The translations under genes were made by a program, and so were the position numbers. From Oxyruncus cristatus (Eukaryota > Chordata > Aves > Passeriformes > Cotingidae): 64,000 nt of DNA. Below the pieces are notes generated by a model. It was not told the DNA's origin. It made no database searches and saw only the letters and a list, made by a program, of their open reading frames with translations. Shown here piece after piece: positions 1-13,127 of this stretch. The DNA lies in contig VXAY01006172.1 of the NCBI GenBank assembly GCA_013399855.1, positions 493,780-557,779 of the forward strand, written 5' to 3'. How positions within the stretch are numbered: position 1 is the first letter of the stretch; each line of letters begins with the position of its first letter.

Positions 1-3000
1 TTTGACATGAAGGAATTGCACATCTTGATGTGGGGTATTTGGATTTGCTGAACTAGAATATATCAAAATTATAATTTCAAAATGTGTGGTTTACATCCAG
101 TTGTTTTGTATGGAACAAAAATACCTTTTGTTTTTAATCTGATTTGAAACCTTATGTAATCATGACTGTTATTTCTTGTTTTTCTCTTCTGCCCGTTTTG
201 AACCCCCATGGCCAGTTTCTTATGCATTTGAGAGATGAACATCTCAAAACATATATAATTTCATACAAATTTTATAGAAGTTGTCAGGTGGGTCTAAAGG
301 AGAGGTTCAGATTACCAGGGGAAAGGCTCAAACAGGAATGAGTTGAAGTTACCTGTTGTGTTTGATGTGAGTTTGAGTAAGTACGGCCTTAACTCAAAAC
401 CACCCTAATTTGTGGTTCTTACTTGGGAATAAATTAGTAGATGTGAAGGGTAGCTACGTGTACTGTGAGCTGAGATGATAGGAGACATAAGTAGCCTTAG
501 CTGGGCAAACCATGGGAGAGGAAGTATATAAATCTGACAGAAATCAGGAGTAGGAATCAGCAGAGGAAATGAGACTTTGTCGTTTCTGTTGTTCTTCATA
601 ACTCCGACTTGTTTTATGGTGACATTGCCAATCTGAAACTTAGTGAAAAGTTCCTTTATTTGCTATATTTCCATGTTTTGATATACCAAATACCAACATT
701 TTCCATAAAGCAAGCATTCCACTTCCAGAAATAAGTCACAGTTACTGAGTATATATATGTATATGTATTTGTCTAGTACAAGTACTGAAAATCAGACTTT
801 AAAAATTCTGGTTTCTTTATTTTAGCCTCTTGGCACTTCATTTTTATATGCAGATTTCAGAAGAACTGCCTTTGCAATTTTGGGTGTCAGTTCCACTCAG
901 ATTTTGAAGAAAACTGTTGTTCCTACAGTCCTAATTCTAGTGTTTGATACCAACCACCAGTCAAATTTAGAAATTATTAGGAAAGTAGATAATGTGAAGT
1001 GAGAAGAATGAAAGACAGCAGAAGTTACTTGGTCTTTTTAATACTTCCAGCTGTTTTGACTTGATTTATGGCCTTTATTTTATTTCAACATGTTCTGCAA
1101 TGAGCAGATTTACCATGTAAACCTCTGCTTTATCTTCTTTGTTTTTCTTTCTCACTGTGAAAATTCAACATAATGAGATGCAAACTGCCCTTTTATCTTC
1201 TTCTTACTTTTAAGTTAGCAAAAAATGAATGTGGTAAAAGTTTTGTTAGTAACTTGTTAACCTTTAATGACTGTAAAGGATGATCCTATCTACTGTTTAC
1301 AGTTTTAAAGAAAATGGTCTAAGGAGTGTCTTCCAGCTATCAGATCAAATATAAATAACAGTGATGGTTCAGAATTTGGCAGAGTGAATATATGTGTGTA
1401 CATGATTACCTAATTATGTATGATCATACAGGTATATTTACATCACAGTAATAATCTTCCTTTAAGTTTTAATCTTAAGTATATTATCCTTTAGGTTTTC
1501 ATCAGTAACAAAAGGAATTTGAAGCAGAGCTGACTTGAGAAAATTTTCTGTTTCCTTATAGACAATGTGTTTGCAGGGTAGAAACTGTACAAGTACGGAA
1601 CAGTTCTGCTAGGAAAATGAGCTTAGTGTTCTCAGTTTAGTCCAAGTTGGACAACACATTATTTGGCACGATTAAGTGGCCTAGCCTTAAGAGAAGTACA
1701 AGACTGAATAAGCATAGAGGTTTTATTATTCGAGTAAGCTGAACTGTATGCTTAGAACGATGAGAAACTCTTGTACTGCATCCCACCTGCTTTCAATTGT
1801 ACTGCTTTTGTAAGTGCTGGATTTACAGTTAAAAAGTCTCCTAGAGAAAGGCTGTTCTTTCTCATTGTGTATAGACAAAAGGATGCATACTTCTGCCTTT
1901 CATATACTGTATTTGCATAGACAAGAAAAGTTATGTTTTATAGAAACACTGATAAAAATATTAGTGCATACATTAAACAGATGATATTTTCCAGAAAACA
2001 AATGTGATATATTTTATATTTAATAGACAAATAATGTTGTTATGTTGTGTATTGCTCTTGTGCCTTGCCTGTTGAACAAAACCTACTTTTAAGGGAAAAT
2101 GCCCTTTTCTTTGTCCAAACTTAATGACTGCTTAGTAAAAAGTTAATTTCTGTTGGGGTACCAGTCTTAAATTTTACATTCAGTTCCTGTGAATTCTAAT
2201 GTTAAGAGGGGTGAAATTCAAGCATTAAGAAAGAATTCATTCCAGTCCATGAAAAGTGTGTTGTACTTGTGTTGAAAGAATATGACAGAATAGACTGCCA
2301 TAGTTCACCAATAGTGGTGAACTTCCTTTTCTGGATGTCTTCAGAAAGAGTCTCAGTTGCCAGTTGGAAAGTACTGGCTCAAAGATAGGATTTAGTCAAA
2401 GCATGACAGAAGTCTTCAATCTGGTGTGTCTGATGCTTTGCTCAGAGGTGTTGAGCATAGTGAGCTGAATTTTCAGACTGTGATTGCAATAAAGGATGGG
2501 GTTATTAAACGGTGGCCTTGCAATTGACTCACGGGTTGAAGAGGAGCTATTGGATTTCATTTCAAGAGAAAAATGAAAGAGACTGTGTTCTGTATGCAGT
2601 TCTGTCTTGGACCTAAAGTTACAATGCACAGGGCATTTTAGATGGCTTGAGCCTGAGCTGAGGTTAAATAAATAAACTGTGAAGTTAAGTGCAGTTATCA
2701 ACTGTTCAATCCAACAAAAAATAAGGCAACCTTTTTCATATAGTCTTGGCCTTCTTGGAGGTGCCAGAGGAGGAACTTCAGTATTAAGGGTGTTGAAAAT
2801 AGCTAGTAAAGCAGAAGCCAATGCTAATAAACAGTTTTAGAAGTACTATGAGTGGTTTAAGCATAGTCTGGATTATTGTTATTACTGTGTTAAATCACAG
2901 CAATCAAATAGCCAAGCATTGCTTTGAGTGATTAAGTGGAATGGCCGTCAATGAAAACCCTTCAGGCTGTATTGCAGACATGGGGATGGGTGTGGTCATG

Positions 3001-3467
3001 GTCAGCTCTCCCAAACATTACTTTGGATGCTGTTGCAGATACAGAGCAGGGTGTTACATGATATTTTCAGGATCTGGCAGATTTTAGTTTGTTTTGGATA
3101 TTTTTTATGTATCTTGGCAGGCACGCACGTCCCTGCAGCCATACAGCAATCTGCATTAATGGCTGAAGTAACACCTACTGGTGAGGCAGAGTCAATCAGC
3201 AACAGGCTGCTGTTGACTCATGACTTCAGTTGACTCATGATCCCGTTGAGCTTTAAGGGTCACTTTTGTTCCCACCCTGAAGCCCAATGCCAGTTCCTGT
3301 CATGATTTGATTAAGAAACTAGATGATGTGCTTTGTGGACAAATGAGCAAGGGCCTTTAAGGAAGATATGGTAGAGCCTTGTATTATTTCCATCAGTTAA
3401 TTAAGTTAATTAAAAGTATTCATGTTTATGGTAGTGTAAACCCAAAGTTTTAGATAGATTGCACTAA
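1..3467. other. intergenic DNA, no gene recognised
   Basis: AT-rich single-copy-looking sequence. The only long open frame is on the minus strand at 2396-2821 (141 codons). Its translation is Ser/Leu/Asn-rich, matches no family I know and has no visible splice context. A pair of AP-1-type TGACTCA sites lies at 3214-3237. I see no CR1 match, RNA gene or promoter-like CpG cluster here. Confidence 0.55.
3214..3240. promoter_or_regulatory. paired AP-1-type sites
   Basis: The 12-mer gttgactcatga occurs at 3212-3223 and again at 3229-3240, so two perfect TGACTCA heptamers start at 3214 and 3231, 17 bp apart. TGACTCA is the consensus for FOS/JUN and related bZIP dimers. Just upstream, CAACAG (3200-3205) and CTGTTG (3210-3215) form a short inverted repeat. 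Binding is inferred from the motif alone; a chance duplication is equally possible. Confidence 0.3.
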
Positions 3468-3530
3468 TCAGAGAATTGTAGAAGTTGGAAAAGACTTTTA
3501 AGATCGTCAAGTCCAACCATTAGAGTTCAG
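3468..3530 (-). mobile_element. CR1 LINE 3'-end fragment
   Basis: The stretch reading agaattgtagaagttggaa followed by a diverged 'agacctttaagatcatcaagtccaacc' block is the reverse complement of the CR1 3' terminus. The element is therefore on the minus strand, with its 3' end at the low coordinate. Only about 60 bp is recognisable; no coding part remains. Several mismatches to the family consensus suggest an old copy. Confidence 0.75.
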
Positions 3531-6500
3531 TGTGTCATTGAGTCCAATACAGAGCTCAGTCTGTCAAAATGGCACAGAAAGATCTCACAAAGAAAGTGAT
3601 TTATTTCAAACTGTGTTCAGACTTTATAGTCTTCCTCATATATTTCTGTCTTTCCTGGAAGAACCTGGAAAAACAGATGAGGCTTGAAATATGCCAGATC
3701 TGGGCATTGTCGTATGAAGGTGGCATCATATGCCATAGAAAGGGATTTTAAAATCAGATTTAAGAGAAAGAATAAAGGAAGAGAGCATTTTGATCCTGAA
3801 ATTTGGAAGGTAAAGAAGTGTTAGAAGCATTTCTATGATGTCACTCAAAACAGTCTTGGCTTGAAAGGGAAGCAGTGTTGCAGCATCCCTGAAGATAAAT
3901 ATCTCAGTATGATCCAGTTTAGTTTTACAAACATGAAGTCATTTAACTTGTCATCCCATGCATGATAGTGATAGATAGGAAAATAACTCTTTCTTCTTTA
4001 AATCTGTAACTTGTTAAAATGACTAGCCATCCTTTTCCAAGCTACTGTGCAGGAACTCAAGCTGGCAAAAGGTGCGGAATACTTTGGGCAAATACTATTT
4101 CTGATGGCACAATTTGAATTCCCCCATGTGGGTGCAAAAGGTCTGGCTATGTCAAGTGTAAGCTATTCCACCATACCCAATGGAACCGTCTGTCTTGAGG
4201 TGCTTGGTAATCCTTACAGCAACCCATTAAATTGAGTTGCTAATACGTGGACCTATTTCAACAGTGCTTCGGTTTTATTGTCTTCTGAAAGGCATGAGAG
4301 AAGGGTAGGTGCTGCTTTAAACAGTGTATTTGAAACTTTGTTACGCACTGTTGTTCGTGTGTTTTTACTGTTTTCTTGTTCATCATCTCTAAATTAAATT
4401 TCTCATCTTCACGTACCATCGGAGGAGTGGCTTTCACACTTTCAGAATCATGCATTTCTGCTGGCCTGTTTCCTTCAGGTGATCATATCTTTGCACCTTT
4501 AACTGAAAATACTGTAAGAATTATGTTTATTTTCATGTTTACTGTGATTTCATGGGCTGCAAACCATGACTTCATGGATGAGACCTCAGAAGACACTCTT
4601 CTGTTCCAAGTAAGGATTAAAACCAAATTCATCTGTACCTTAACTCACAGCTCCTTTCAAAACATCTTACCTGTGAAGTATATTGCCTTTCTTCCCAAAA
4701 AATCCCAGTTACAGCAACAAGACGTATAAACTGCAAATGCCTTGGGAGAAAAGCAATACCATCCAGCTTGTTGCAAGATCCTAGCAAAAGCAGATAATGG
4801 GCAGGCACAGTGGGACCGTGTCTACATTTTGATAAACCTTCATCTACTGTATTTAGATTTCACTTTTGCTATAACAGAATGTCTCTCAGTAACATTTCTC
4901 TCGCTATAATTTTGCCGAAACTATCACCTTGAGAGGATCCAATGGGGCTTTTGGAGCTCTGTGTGAACTTTGATGTAAAGCTCTCCTGCAGCAAGAGATC
5001 AGCAATGCCATGTGTATAAGCAGAGACTCCTTTGAGAACACTTTCTTAGGAAACAGATGCTTTTCTGTCTTCAAAGTTTTAAACAAGATTGTATTGAGTT
5101 AAATGTAATATAGGATTTAGGTATTTCCTTGGATGATGTCACCAGACTCTTTTTAGACTTATAACCTCCCACAAAAAAACCACACCAATGTTACTTGCAA
5201 GTTACATGCACATTAAAATGCAGAATATATATATATATAAAATTATTTTTGTTTCTAAATGAACATTGTTATCAAGGAAATCTGAATTTCATACTTCAAG
5301 AAAGATCATTTGTTTGCATTAACTCATAACATTTAATTGATAATATTATATTACTCATCAGAATAAAACGAGAAAATTTGTTGGAAGCCTAAAAAACCAT
5401 ATAGTATGAAAATTAGGCTCTACTGCAAGCATTTACGTGTTTGAGAATTCCTATAGGACTCCTTAAATTCAGTTGAATTACTTATCCATAAACCACAGTA
5501 AGTGTTTACAGTACCTGACCTTAAATCAAGGATTTTATTTTTTTTTTTAACTGTCTGTCGTATACCCTTTAAATATGCTGGGATTTGGCATGTTGTTTTA
5601 AAATGTTCCAAGCCACTGATGTTGTCTAAACTTGCTCCAAAGCTGGAAAGAGCTGCAGTGATTGATAAATTGAAACCTTGCACAACAAAAGATCTCCTTC
5701 TACCTATATTTCAGTGTATTTTCTGGAAATGATTTGCCATATTGGATCTTTTGGAGATTGTTTTCTGATTTAGCATGTTTGTCTTGGCTTTCTTAGCTTC
5801 GTGCAGGCACTTACCCTAGTAGTCAATGAGAAAACAGTCAATATTAAATAACTACCAGAATGAAATAATTTGCTCTTCCTAGCATTATTAGTGTCAAATT
5901 CTGTAAGAAGCCTGTGATCAAGGAGTTTGTCGTGTTGCACTGTAAATTCAGGTTGTTTACCCGACATGAATTTATTTTGAGCAGTGTCCTGGAAGAAAAC
6001 AGTAATTTCAACAGTAACCTGCATTTGTTGTGGGAATCCCATAGCAGTGACATTTCCTGAAAATTTGTAATACTGAATAGGCTGTCTATAAAAGTTGAGC
6101 ATGTTTTCCCTAAAGTAACAAAAAATTATGAAAGCTATATTGGTTTCCTGCAGTCTGACTGTACTTAGTTTTTATTGCTTCCTGAGCCTATGAGAAAATC
6201 CATAAGACATTTAAAACTGTTACTTTCATCATTCCAAGCCTTAGATGCCGGTGTGTTGGCTTTTACTCTCTTGCTGGATGTGTTAAAAGGTTCAGTCCCA
6301 CAAAGTGCTGCCCTTCTGTTTCTGCTGATCTTGGTGTGAGCTTGGAGGGCCTAGAGATTTCTGGTTGTTATTCAGCTTTTGGCCATAAAGATCCTTAATT
6401 GGATCATCAAATCTAAATAGCTTTACAATTTTTGTTGTGAGTACTGAAATTGCCATTATACTTATATGGCCGAGATATGGCTGGAAATACTCAGGGATGT

Positions 6501-6645
6501 AGCAGGGGGTAACTCCACTTCCATCTGTACGAGACAAGACTGTTAGCAGTGGAAAAGTAGTGGAAATAAGGAAAATTACATTACAATTCCTTAGTATGTT
6601 AAGATATTAAGACAGTTTAGAATACATATTAAATAAAAAATACAG
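3531..6645. other. intergenic DNA, no gene recognised
   Basis: AT-rich sequence with a short (AT)n run near 5227-5241 and a T run at 5538-5548. Small overlapping open frames on both strands show no family resemblance and no splice framing. Nothing else could be supported. Confidence 0.55.
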
Positions 6646-6708
6646 CAGTTGGACCATGATCCTTGTGGGTCCTTTCCAACTCAATTTATTCTACGATTAT
6701 ATGATACA
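6646..6708 (+). mobile_element. CR1 LINE 3'-end fragment
   Basis: The sequence carries the CR1 3' tail pattern 'gttggac..atgatccttgtgggtcctttccaactca' followed by a degenerate ATTCTATGAT terminal repeat (attctacgattatatgat). The order shows a plus-strand copy cut down to its last 60 or so bases. Non-autonomous and non-coding. Confidence 0.8.
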
Positions 6709-7639
6709 CTACCCCCCCTGCCAAGTCAACCTTTGCATTTCCAAAGATAAAATTTTGGGGAAAGCACGAAATGGGACCAAAAAAACCTCAAAACAACAAG
6801 AAGAAAAAACAGATACAGATTTTTGTGAGCAATAGAAAGGCGTTAACCGCCCATTTAGAAAACACTTCATCTGCTACTTTAGTACAGTCTCTTTTTATAT
6901 TGTTCTTTTGCTTTTAAGCCAACATTGAGACTTATCAAAAGATTGCACTAGGGAAAAACTTCTTAAAGCATTTTTCTCATATACTGTAGCTTAAAAGGAA
7001 TGTGTGAAATTCAAGATTGGAAAGTATTATACCAAAGTATTTTTTCCTTTGTTTTTTTAAAATACATTTTCCCCCCAAAACCTGCTTCTCTACCAAAGTC
7101 GTTTTTCCCACAAGACTCTAAAGGAAAAATGACATCAAATGGTAAAATCCTGTTGTATGTTATTTCCAGAAGATCCATGGAAATCTTGAATATGATTTTA
7201 TCATTTGCACTGTAATGTTCCATTTTAACAAGGAGCAACATACTGAAGAGTATTCAGTTGCTGAATACTTGACAGTAAGCAAAAGCTGATGTTTCTGTGA
7301 ATATTACAAAACGCTTAGGAATTTGTAGCACCTCAGATTTGCTGTGTGATAATAGAAGTTAGAAATGGAAAACTCTTGTTATATCAGCTTGACATCTCCC
7401 TGACACCACCAGATTGTTGTCTTCATTGTGGTACTAATTTGCAAATGTCATAAGCCATGTGGCTTCCACCACCGCCGTTGGGAGAAAACATAGCATTAAA
7501 GCAGCCTTGAATATTCCTTTCCTTGACTTCATCTTCTTGATCCTCTTTCATATCTCTTCGTTGTACTGAAAAATTCCTAATGTTGCTTTGCCTTTAGCTA
7601 TTTTGTTTCTCTCCCTCTCCTCTTTTCTGTTTTCCACAG

Positions 7640-7735
7640 AATCACACAATTATTTATGCTGTTCTTTTTGGAATTTCTTCCATTTTGGTTACATCTTTCT
7701 GGTACCGAGGAGCCAGGGGCTTATGTGTACCATAG
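7640..7735 (+). other. candidate exon, TM-like peptide
   Basis: A long pyrimidine tract (about 7606-7635) ends in a strong acceptor, ttttccacag, at 7639. The frame opening directly at 7640 runs 31 codons to a TAG at 7733. It begins with an N-glycosylation sequon (Asn-His-Thr), then about 19 hydrophobic residues (IIYAVLFGISSILVTSFWY), then a basic RGAR and a short tail. That is the layout of a type I membrane protein's last segment. The other two frames are also open for 33 and 45 codons, which weakens the case. I recognise no gene; this could be chance. Confidence 0.15.
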
Positions 7736-8648
7736 GCTGTAATGAACACTTTGGAAATCTCTACTGGAGAAGCTGATGTTTGTGTATGAAGGTACTGCAT
7801 TGTTTTGTGCCCATACAAGGTAAACTCTCACAAGAAGCACAGGCCCTAAATACAAGTCTGTATCTGATTCTTTATCAGTGAAAAAATGGGGTTTTTTTCC
7901 TCCTTTAAACTTAATATACTTTTTATTCTATGTTTTACTGCAGATGATGTTGGATAAAGCTGCCTATATTTTGCATGAATGTATTGTAGATAAATTTGTT
8001 AAAAGCTTCATTCTAACAATTATATCATGCATATTAAAGGAATAACTGCATTATTTTGGCTTAAGTTACAGGTACACACTATCAAGAGCAGAGATCTCTG
8101 AATAACTAGTTGTTAGGGTTTTCTTTAGGTTTCTGACTTGACTCAAAAAAATTGGCAAATTTGGGGGGTTTTTTGGGACAATCTTCAATGATTTATTCAT
8201 GTTTCTTTATTTTTCTCCTCAAATGAATTATTTCACTTCAACTGCATATCTACTAACTCGTTTTAAAAAAAAAAAACAACCCATCATTATTTCAAGGAAG
8301 TTTATTTGCAATACTTCAGTGTGAAATGAAAATTCAAAGGATTTTGGAAATATCAAAAGTGCTGTAATTTTTTTTTGTTTAGCCAAATTAATCTGACATA
8401 TTCAGCAAAAATTTGACCTCTGAATCTGATTGTTTTATTTGACCTGTCTTTACATATTTCTAATGAAAGTAATCTCAGCTGAAAAGTTTTCTCGGTATTA
8501 GCTAAGATTACATTATGTAGATGAGGAATGCTTGAAGTTATACTAACAGGGAGGTTGTAGGTCTTCAGATATCAATTATGAACCGCAGCCAACCTCTAGG
8601 AGCAGAGGTTGACTGTAACATATATGTTGTATCCATGAAGGATCTTAG

Positions 8649-9026
8649 ATCTTCCTGCAGACAGACGACTGGGTGGTTGTTTCCCTTGAGTGTGGGATTT
8701 ACTGCCATTCATATGAAAATGGTGGAAAATCTTGCCCTAAAGCTAACCTACCCCTGGAGTTTTGCCCATCTGTCATGGTGATCGAAGATAAAGGATTTGT
8801 TAATAGTCAGCTGACTGGTCATCTGTCAACAAAACAGCACAACGAATCAAGCAGGCAAAAGACTGACTACTATGGAATTCCTTCTCCCCAGGAAAAAAGA
8901 GAAGAGTTACCTCTACACAAAAAAAAGACCTTCTCTTTAATACATTATAATCTGTCTAATCGCAATATACATGGTCCAGTTTTATTTTTTTTTGACAGCA
9001 AATTATTAAAGACCCAACATTTCTGA
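8649..9026 (+). other. unassigned open frame, 126 codons
   Basis: Open from a TAG at 8646 to the TGA that closes at 9026. A CAG acceptor-like site at 8658-8660 would start an exon at 8661. The first third is Cys-rich (five Cys within about 30 residues, including CGIYC). The remainder is hydrophilic, with clusters of Lys/Gln/Ser. The only early methionine is well inside, so a single-exon gene is unlikely. ORFs of this size arise by chance in a window this long; no family was recognised. Confidence 0.12.
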
Positions 9027-9775
9027 AAAGCTTAATAGGGTTGTGGGTTGCAGTGAAGGGAATGATATAGGCATGACGAAGGAGAAATTGAAGCATTGGC
9101 ATTTGTGTGGCCATAATTACTTAAGTTTTAGATTTGTATTGTGCATATTTACCTTAGAAGCCTCTGAATTAATTTATCACCCTAACAAAGGCTGATAGCT
9201 AATTAGAAAGAAGGGAGGTTTGGTCACTGAAAAGCGAACTAATTTTTAGGGATTTACTTCTTGGCAAGAAATACCTGTTCCAACTCAAATGTGTCATTTG
9301 TGACTTCTTCTTGTGATCATCTCTAAATGAAAACAACCATTTCTCAGAAACTTTGCAAGGTTTCCTAGAAAAGTGTCCAGGATTTGATAGGTGATTGTGA
9401 TAAGCCAGATATTTGGAGAAAATGTGCATTTTTTTTCTTCCAAAATTTTGGCTTGATTGAAATTACGCTTCCCACAGTAGTAACCAATGGCATCATTTTA
9501 GGTAGGTAACTGCTTTTTAAACAGCCAGTCATCCTCCAACCATATGAAGTTTTCTCTGTAATAATTTTTTGATTTCTTTTTTTTTGGTTCCTAAAGGGAA
9601 CTTAAAACACTGTTATTAGAGTGCTGCTTACAGAACTCTATTTTGCTTCAAACTAACCAGCATCCCCTTCCTCTTTTTCTCCTAGGTATTTATATATATA
9701 TAAGCTAGATTTGGTGTCTTTGGCAGCTCCTTGTTTCTTAGACAATGTGTTTATTCCAGCTGTTTGTGTACGGGG

Positions 9776-9820
9776 AGTGTGTGTGTGTGCAAATTGTATT
9801 TACAGTATGTGTGTGTGTGA
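9776..9820. repeat. interrupted (GT)n microsatellite
   Basis: Two GT runs (about 9777-9789 and 9808-9819) are separated by 18 bp of other sequence. Alternating purine-pyrimidine DNA, likely polymorphic in length. Confidence 0.9.
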
Positions 9821-11476
9821 CCGGGGTCAGTAGAAGAAGCAGCTGTGTGCTTGGGGAAATTTTCATCATCTCGCTGGACGTTTTTCCTGGTGTTCAAATT
9901 TAATAACTTTATATTAGAAAAAAATTCAAATGTCTTGTGCATTTTCCAAATAGGAATCAGAAGAAAGACCCAAAGAAAGTATAGATTGCTATTGAGGGCT
10001 AATGCCTAGAGGCATGAATGCACAAGAACGTGTTTAAAAAAGTTGTTTAAGAGGTAATTAAAAAACCCCTGTGTGGACACTTGGTAAATGTTGCCTTTGT
10101 CATTGTTATCTCCTTATTAACTCCATTGTATTACAGGGCTTCTACAGTCCCTAGTAAGTCAGAATGACAAAAGGAAGATTTTAGCAAGGTTTTTGCAGGT
10201 TTTGTGGGAATAGACCCTGCTCTTTCCCCAAGGTTAGAGCTGCCCCTTCTACCCCTGCTATTTTGTGGCAGTTAGAAATTCAGCAGTTGATAGCTTCACA
10301 TAGGTTGGATTTGTCATGTTAGTCGCAGTTAGCAGGGGGCATATTTAGTGTGATGGAAACGGTTGTTTCACATTATCAATCCTGTGATGTATATGGTCCC
10401 TTAGGACAAAGCAAACTTTACTGAATGAAGTCCTTTCTCTCAGTCAAATTACTTCCTAAATGAAAAACAAATTTATTTGTTTTACACAATTCTTTAGTGA
10501 ATGAGTCAGTCCATGCTTCCCACTCATTCAGCTACCATCACTCCACTTTCAGATAAAAAAATCTGAGCATTTTAAAATTATGTGTGCAGGGATCAGTGAC
10601 TCATTGGTGACTTTGGGAGGCAATGGTGAGGCTCACTCTCAGCTTATTAGCCCATAAAGTGATACAGAATACCAGTCAAGTCCAGTTCTCTCATTTAGGC
10701 AGTGTAGGAAAGTTTGTAGCTTGTCCATCGTGGTGATCAAATCTTCTACGCTGCACTGAAGTTGATGATTTTACACTAATCCATTCTGCATTCCAACTAA
10801 ACTGGGTTAGTTTGTTTGGGATAAGCAAGAACACTGTTACTTTCTTAGACTTTCTGAAAACCCCTCTGAATTGTGTTCGTGGAATGAAGATTAAATACTA
10901 AGAAAAAGGAAGCTGTATACATTTCCTCAAGCAATTTATAATGATAAAGAAAATTATTAGCAGTGAATAAATGGCCATTCTTAAAAAGAGAATTATGATT
11001 TTCAGAAATATGTCTTGAAGGTGCTGGGAAAGATCTGTCATCTTTTGTTAACAAAAAATCAAAAAGCTATTAACTTTGGTCATTTGGAACATTTAGTTCT
11101 GGATCCAAAATTTTATGAAAAGCAGTAGTTTGTTCTAAAGCTGTTTTGTGTCAGGTCTAGACATAGCAATACTAACCATTAGGCCATGAGATGGGGTGGT
11201 TTATTTCCCTTTTTTTTTTAGGTAGGAATAGCTGAAGAACAGGGTGCCTCCCTTCTAACTTAATCTGAACTCAAAATAACTTTTGTCTTGTTATAACAGC
11301 CCTTTCTCTGAGTCACAGTATGAAAAAGAGACTGGAAGTGTTGGATATTGCCGATCAAACACTTCAAAGCCAACTTTGACTTAGTTTTATGCATGCTTTA
11401 GAGTACACTAATGTACAATAGTATCCAGGAAACTCAGCCAGTAATTCATATGAGTCCAAAATGTTCTCCTTAGGAT

Positions 11477-11780
11477 GAATCATAGCAGCATAAGTGATAG
11501 GATTGGAGAAGATCCTTTAGGTCATCCAATTCAAAATCTGTGTATCTTCCTTTTCACTAATCCCCACTAGATTTCATCGACCCTATTTCTGCAATCTGCT
11601 CATATCCTTGACTCAGCCACTTCCCTGGGTAGTTTCTTCCATTGCCTAATTGTTTAACCTGAGCATTTTTAAACCTTACACCATCATTCTTAGTGTGAAC
11701 AATTTATGACTACAGAAAATGATCCTTTCTCCTCCCTTCTGCCACTATGATCAAATACCATCTCTCCCTTTAAATGTGTC
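11477..11780 (-). mobile_element. diverged CR1-type LINE fragment
   Basis: It starts with aatcatagcagcataagtga, then ataggattggagaagatcc and ttaggtcatccaattcaaaa, a decayed form of the reverse-complemented CR1 3' end. Further in, ccctgggtagtttcttccat followed by tgcctaatt matches the block that in CR1 antisense reads 'ccctgggcagtctgttccattgcctaatt'. Orientation is minus. The inner boundary is fuzzy. Divergence is higher than in the 42.5-kb copy, so this is probably an older subfamily. Confidence 0.65.
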
Positions 11781-13108
11781 ATTTTTTTGTTAGTTTTTTT
11801 TTTCCCCCTCTAACTACATGAATAATAATTCCAGGAAAGTTGGGGGTTTTCAGCTTTCTTTGGTGCCTCTGTCACGGTAACTGATTTTCTTTGAACTTTT
11901 GGTTTTCAAGGCTCAAAAGTACATTTTGATCTACAAATGAACTTTCTGTGACTCAATGATACGTGTGTATTAATCATGCTTTTCAAGAGGCAAATTAACA
12001 TGACTGAGGTATTCTGTGTCTTTGTTTATAGGATCTGATTTCTGAGGGTGCTGATGTCCTCCGATTAAAAGTACACAGAAGTTGAGGGATTTAAGTGACT
12101 GTTTTGCTGTCAGATATACTTAATACCATGGTAAATCAGGTTATTAATTTAAGCATGTATTTTGACTCTGTTTTGAAAAATTACCTCCAAACTCTCTTGG
12201 AGTTGCATGGAGCTGCCTACTGCAGAGTTAAAATTTATCACAATTATTTCCAAAAGCAGCTTCCCAGTTTGTAACTGTGCTGATAAATAGAGATATAAAT
12301 GTTTTAATATACTTGTTTTTTAAGTGTGTGTGCTCAGACCAGTGTTATTCTAATAGTGTTTTTTGATGAACTGTAAAATGAAGCACTGAGAACTGTATAA
12401 CGGGGGATATGAAGATGAAAGGAAGCTCTTTTTTTCCCCTGATGAAATGATGTAAAGGAGTCTTAATCTGCAGAATTTATTATTTATACCCTGTATCTTT
12501 TAGGGTCTGCCTAGGCTTGTCAGAATATGCTGATGAGAAACCTCTCTGATGTTAATTATCTCATCTGCTATAATGTAGCATGTGCCAGTTAGATCAGTGT
12601 GACATTTATGTTTTTCTCCTAGATGAGTAATAAATATTGCACATAGAAAAAATACAGGGTAGAGATGGGAAGGCTGGTTATTGCAAGCCATGTTTTCATG
12701 ATTCTGTGCTGCCTCCCATTTTGGAGTTGCACAATAAAAATAGCTGCAGGCTGTGCCTCACCTGTCAGCTCACCTCACCCACAGTTTACACATGTAGTAG
12801 TCCTTTGATCCATGCAGAAGTATTCCAGGTTCCCTATAGCCATATATAGTGCTGTTGGGCAAACTTGTGTAAACCTGAGGTCAGTCCCGCTATCTAACTT
12901 CAGTTCTGCCAGTCCATAACTGCAGTTCATGCGTTAGGTTTGGTGGATCCACCATGTTTCATGAGCTTGAAAGTAACCATTGACGGGGTTCATTTTGATG
13001 TGGCGGTTTGTAGAAACAGACACAAGGGTCATTTGTAAGAAATCAATGTCAGGGAAGTAACCGATTTTGAAAGCAGGATCTTGGGCACTATTTTTTTGGC
13101 TCAAATAA

Positions 13109-13127
13109 TTTTTTTTTTTTTTTTTTT
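13109..13127. repeat. poly(T) tract
   Basis: Nineteen consecutive T. No adjacent retroposon body is recognisable, so it is not clearly a poly(A) tail of an inserted copy on the other strand. Confidence 0.9.

Larger units (their letters stand above)
6709..11476. other. intergenic DNA with one exon-like segment
   Basis: AT-rich, no recognised gene. It contains a splice-acceptor-preceded open segment at 7640-7735 and a 126-codon open frame at 8649-9026, described separately, and an interrupted (GT)n at 9776-9820. The rest is homopolymer-studded unique sequence. Confidence 0.5.
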
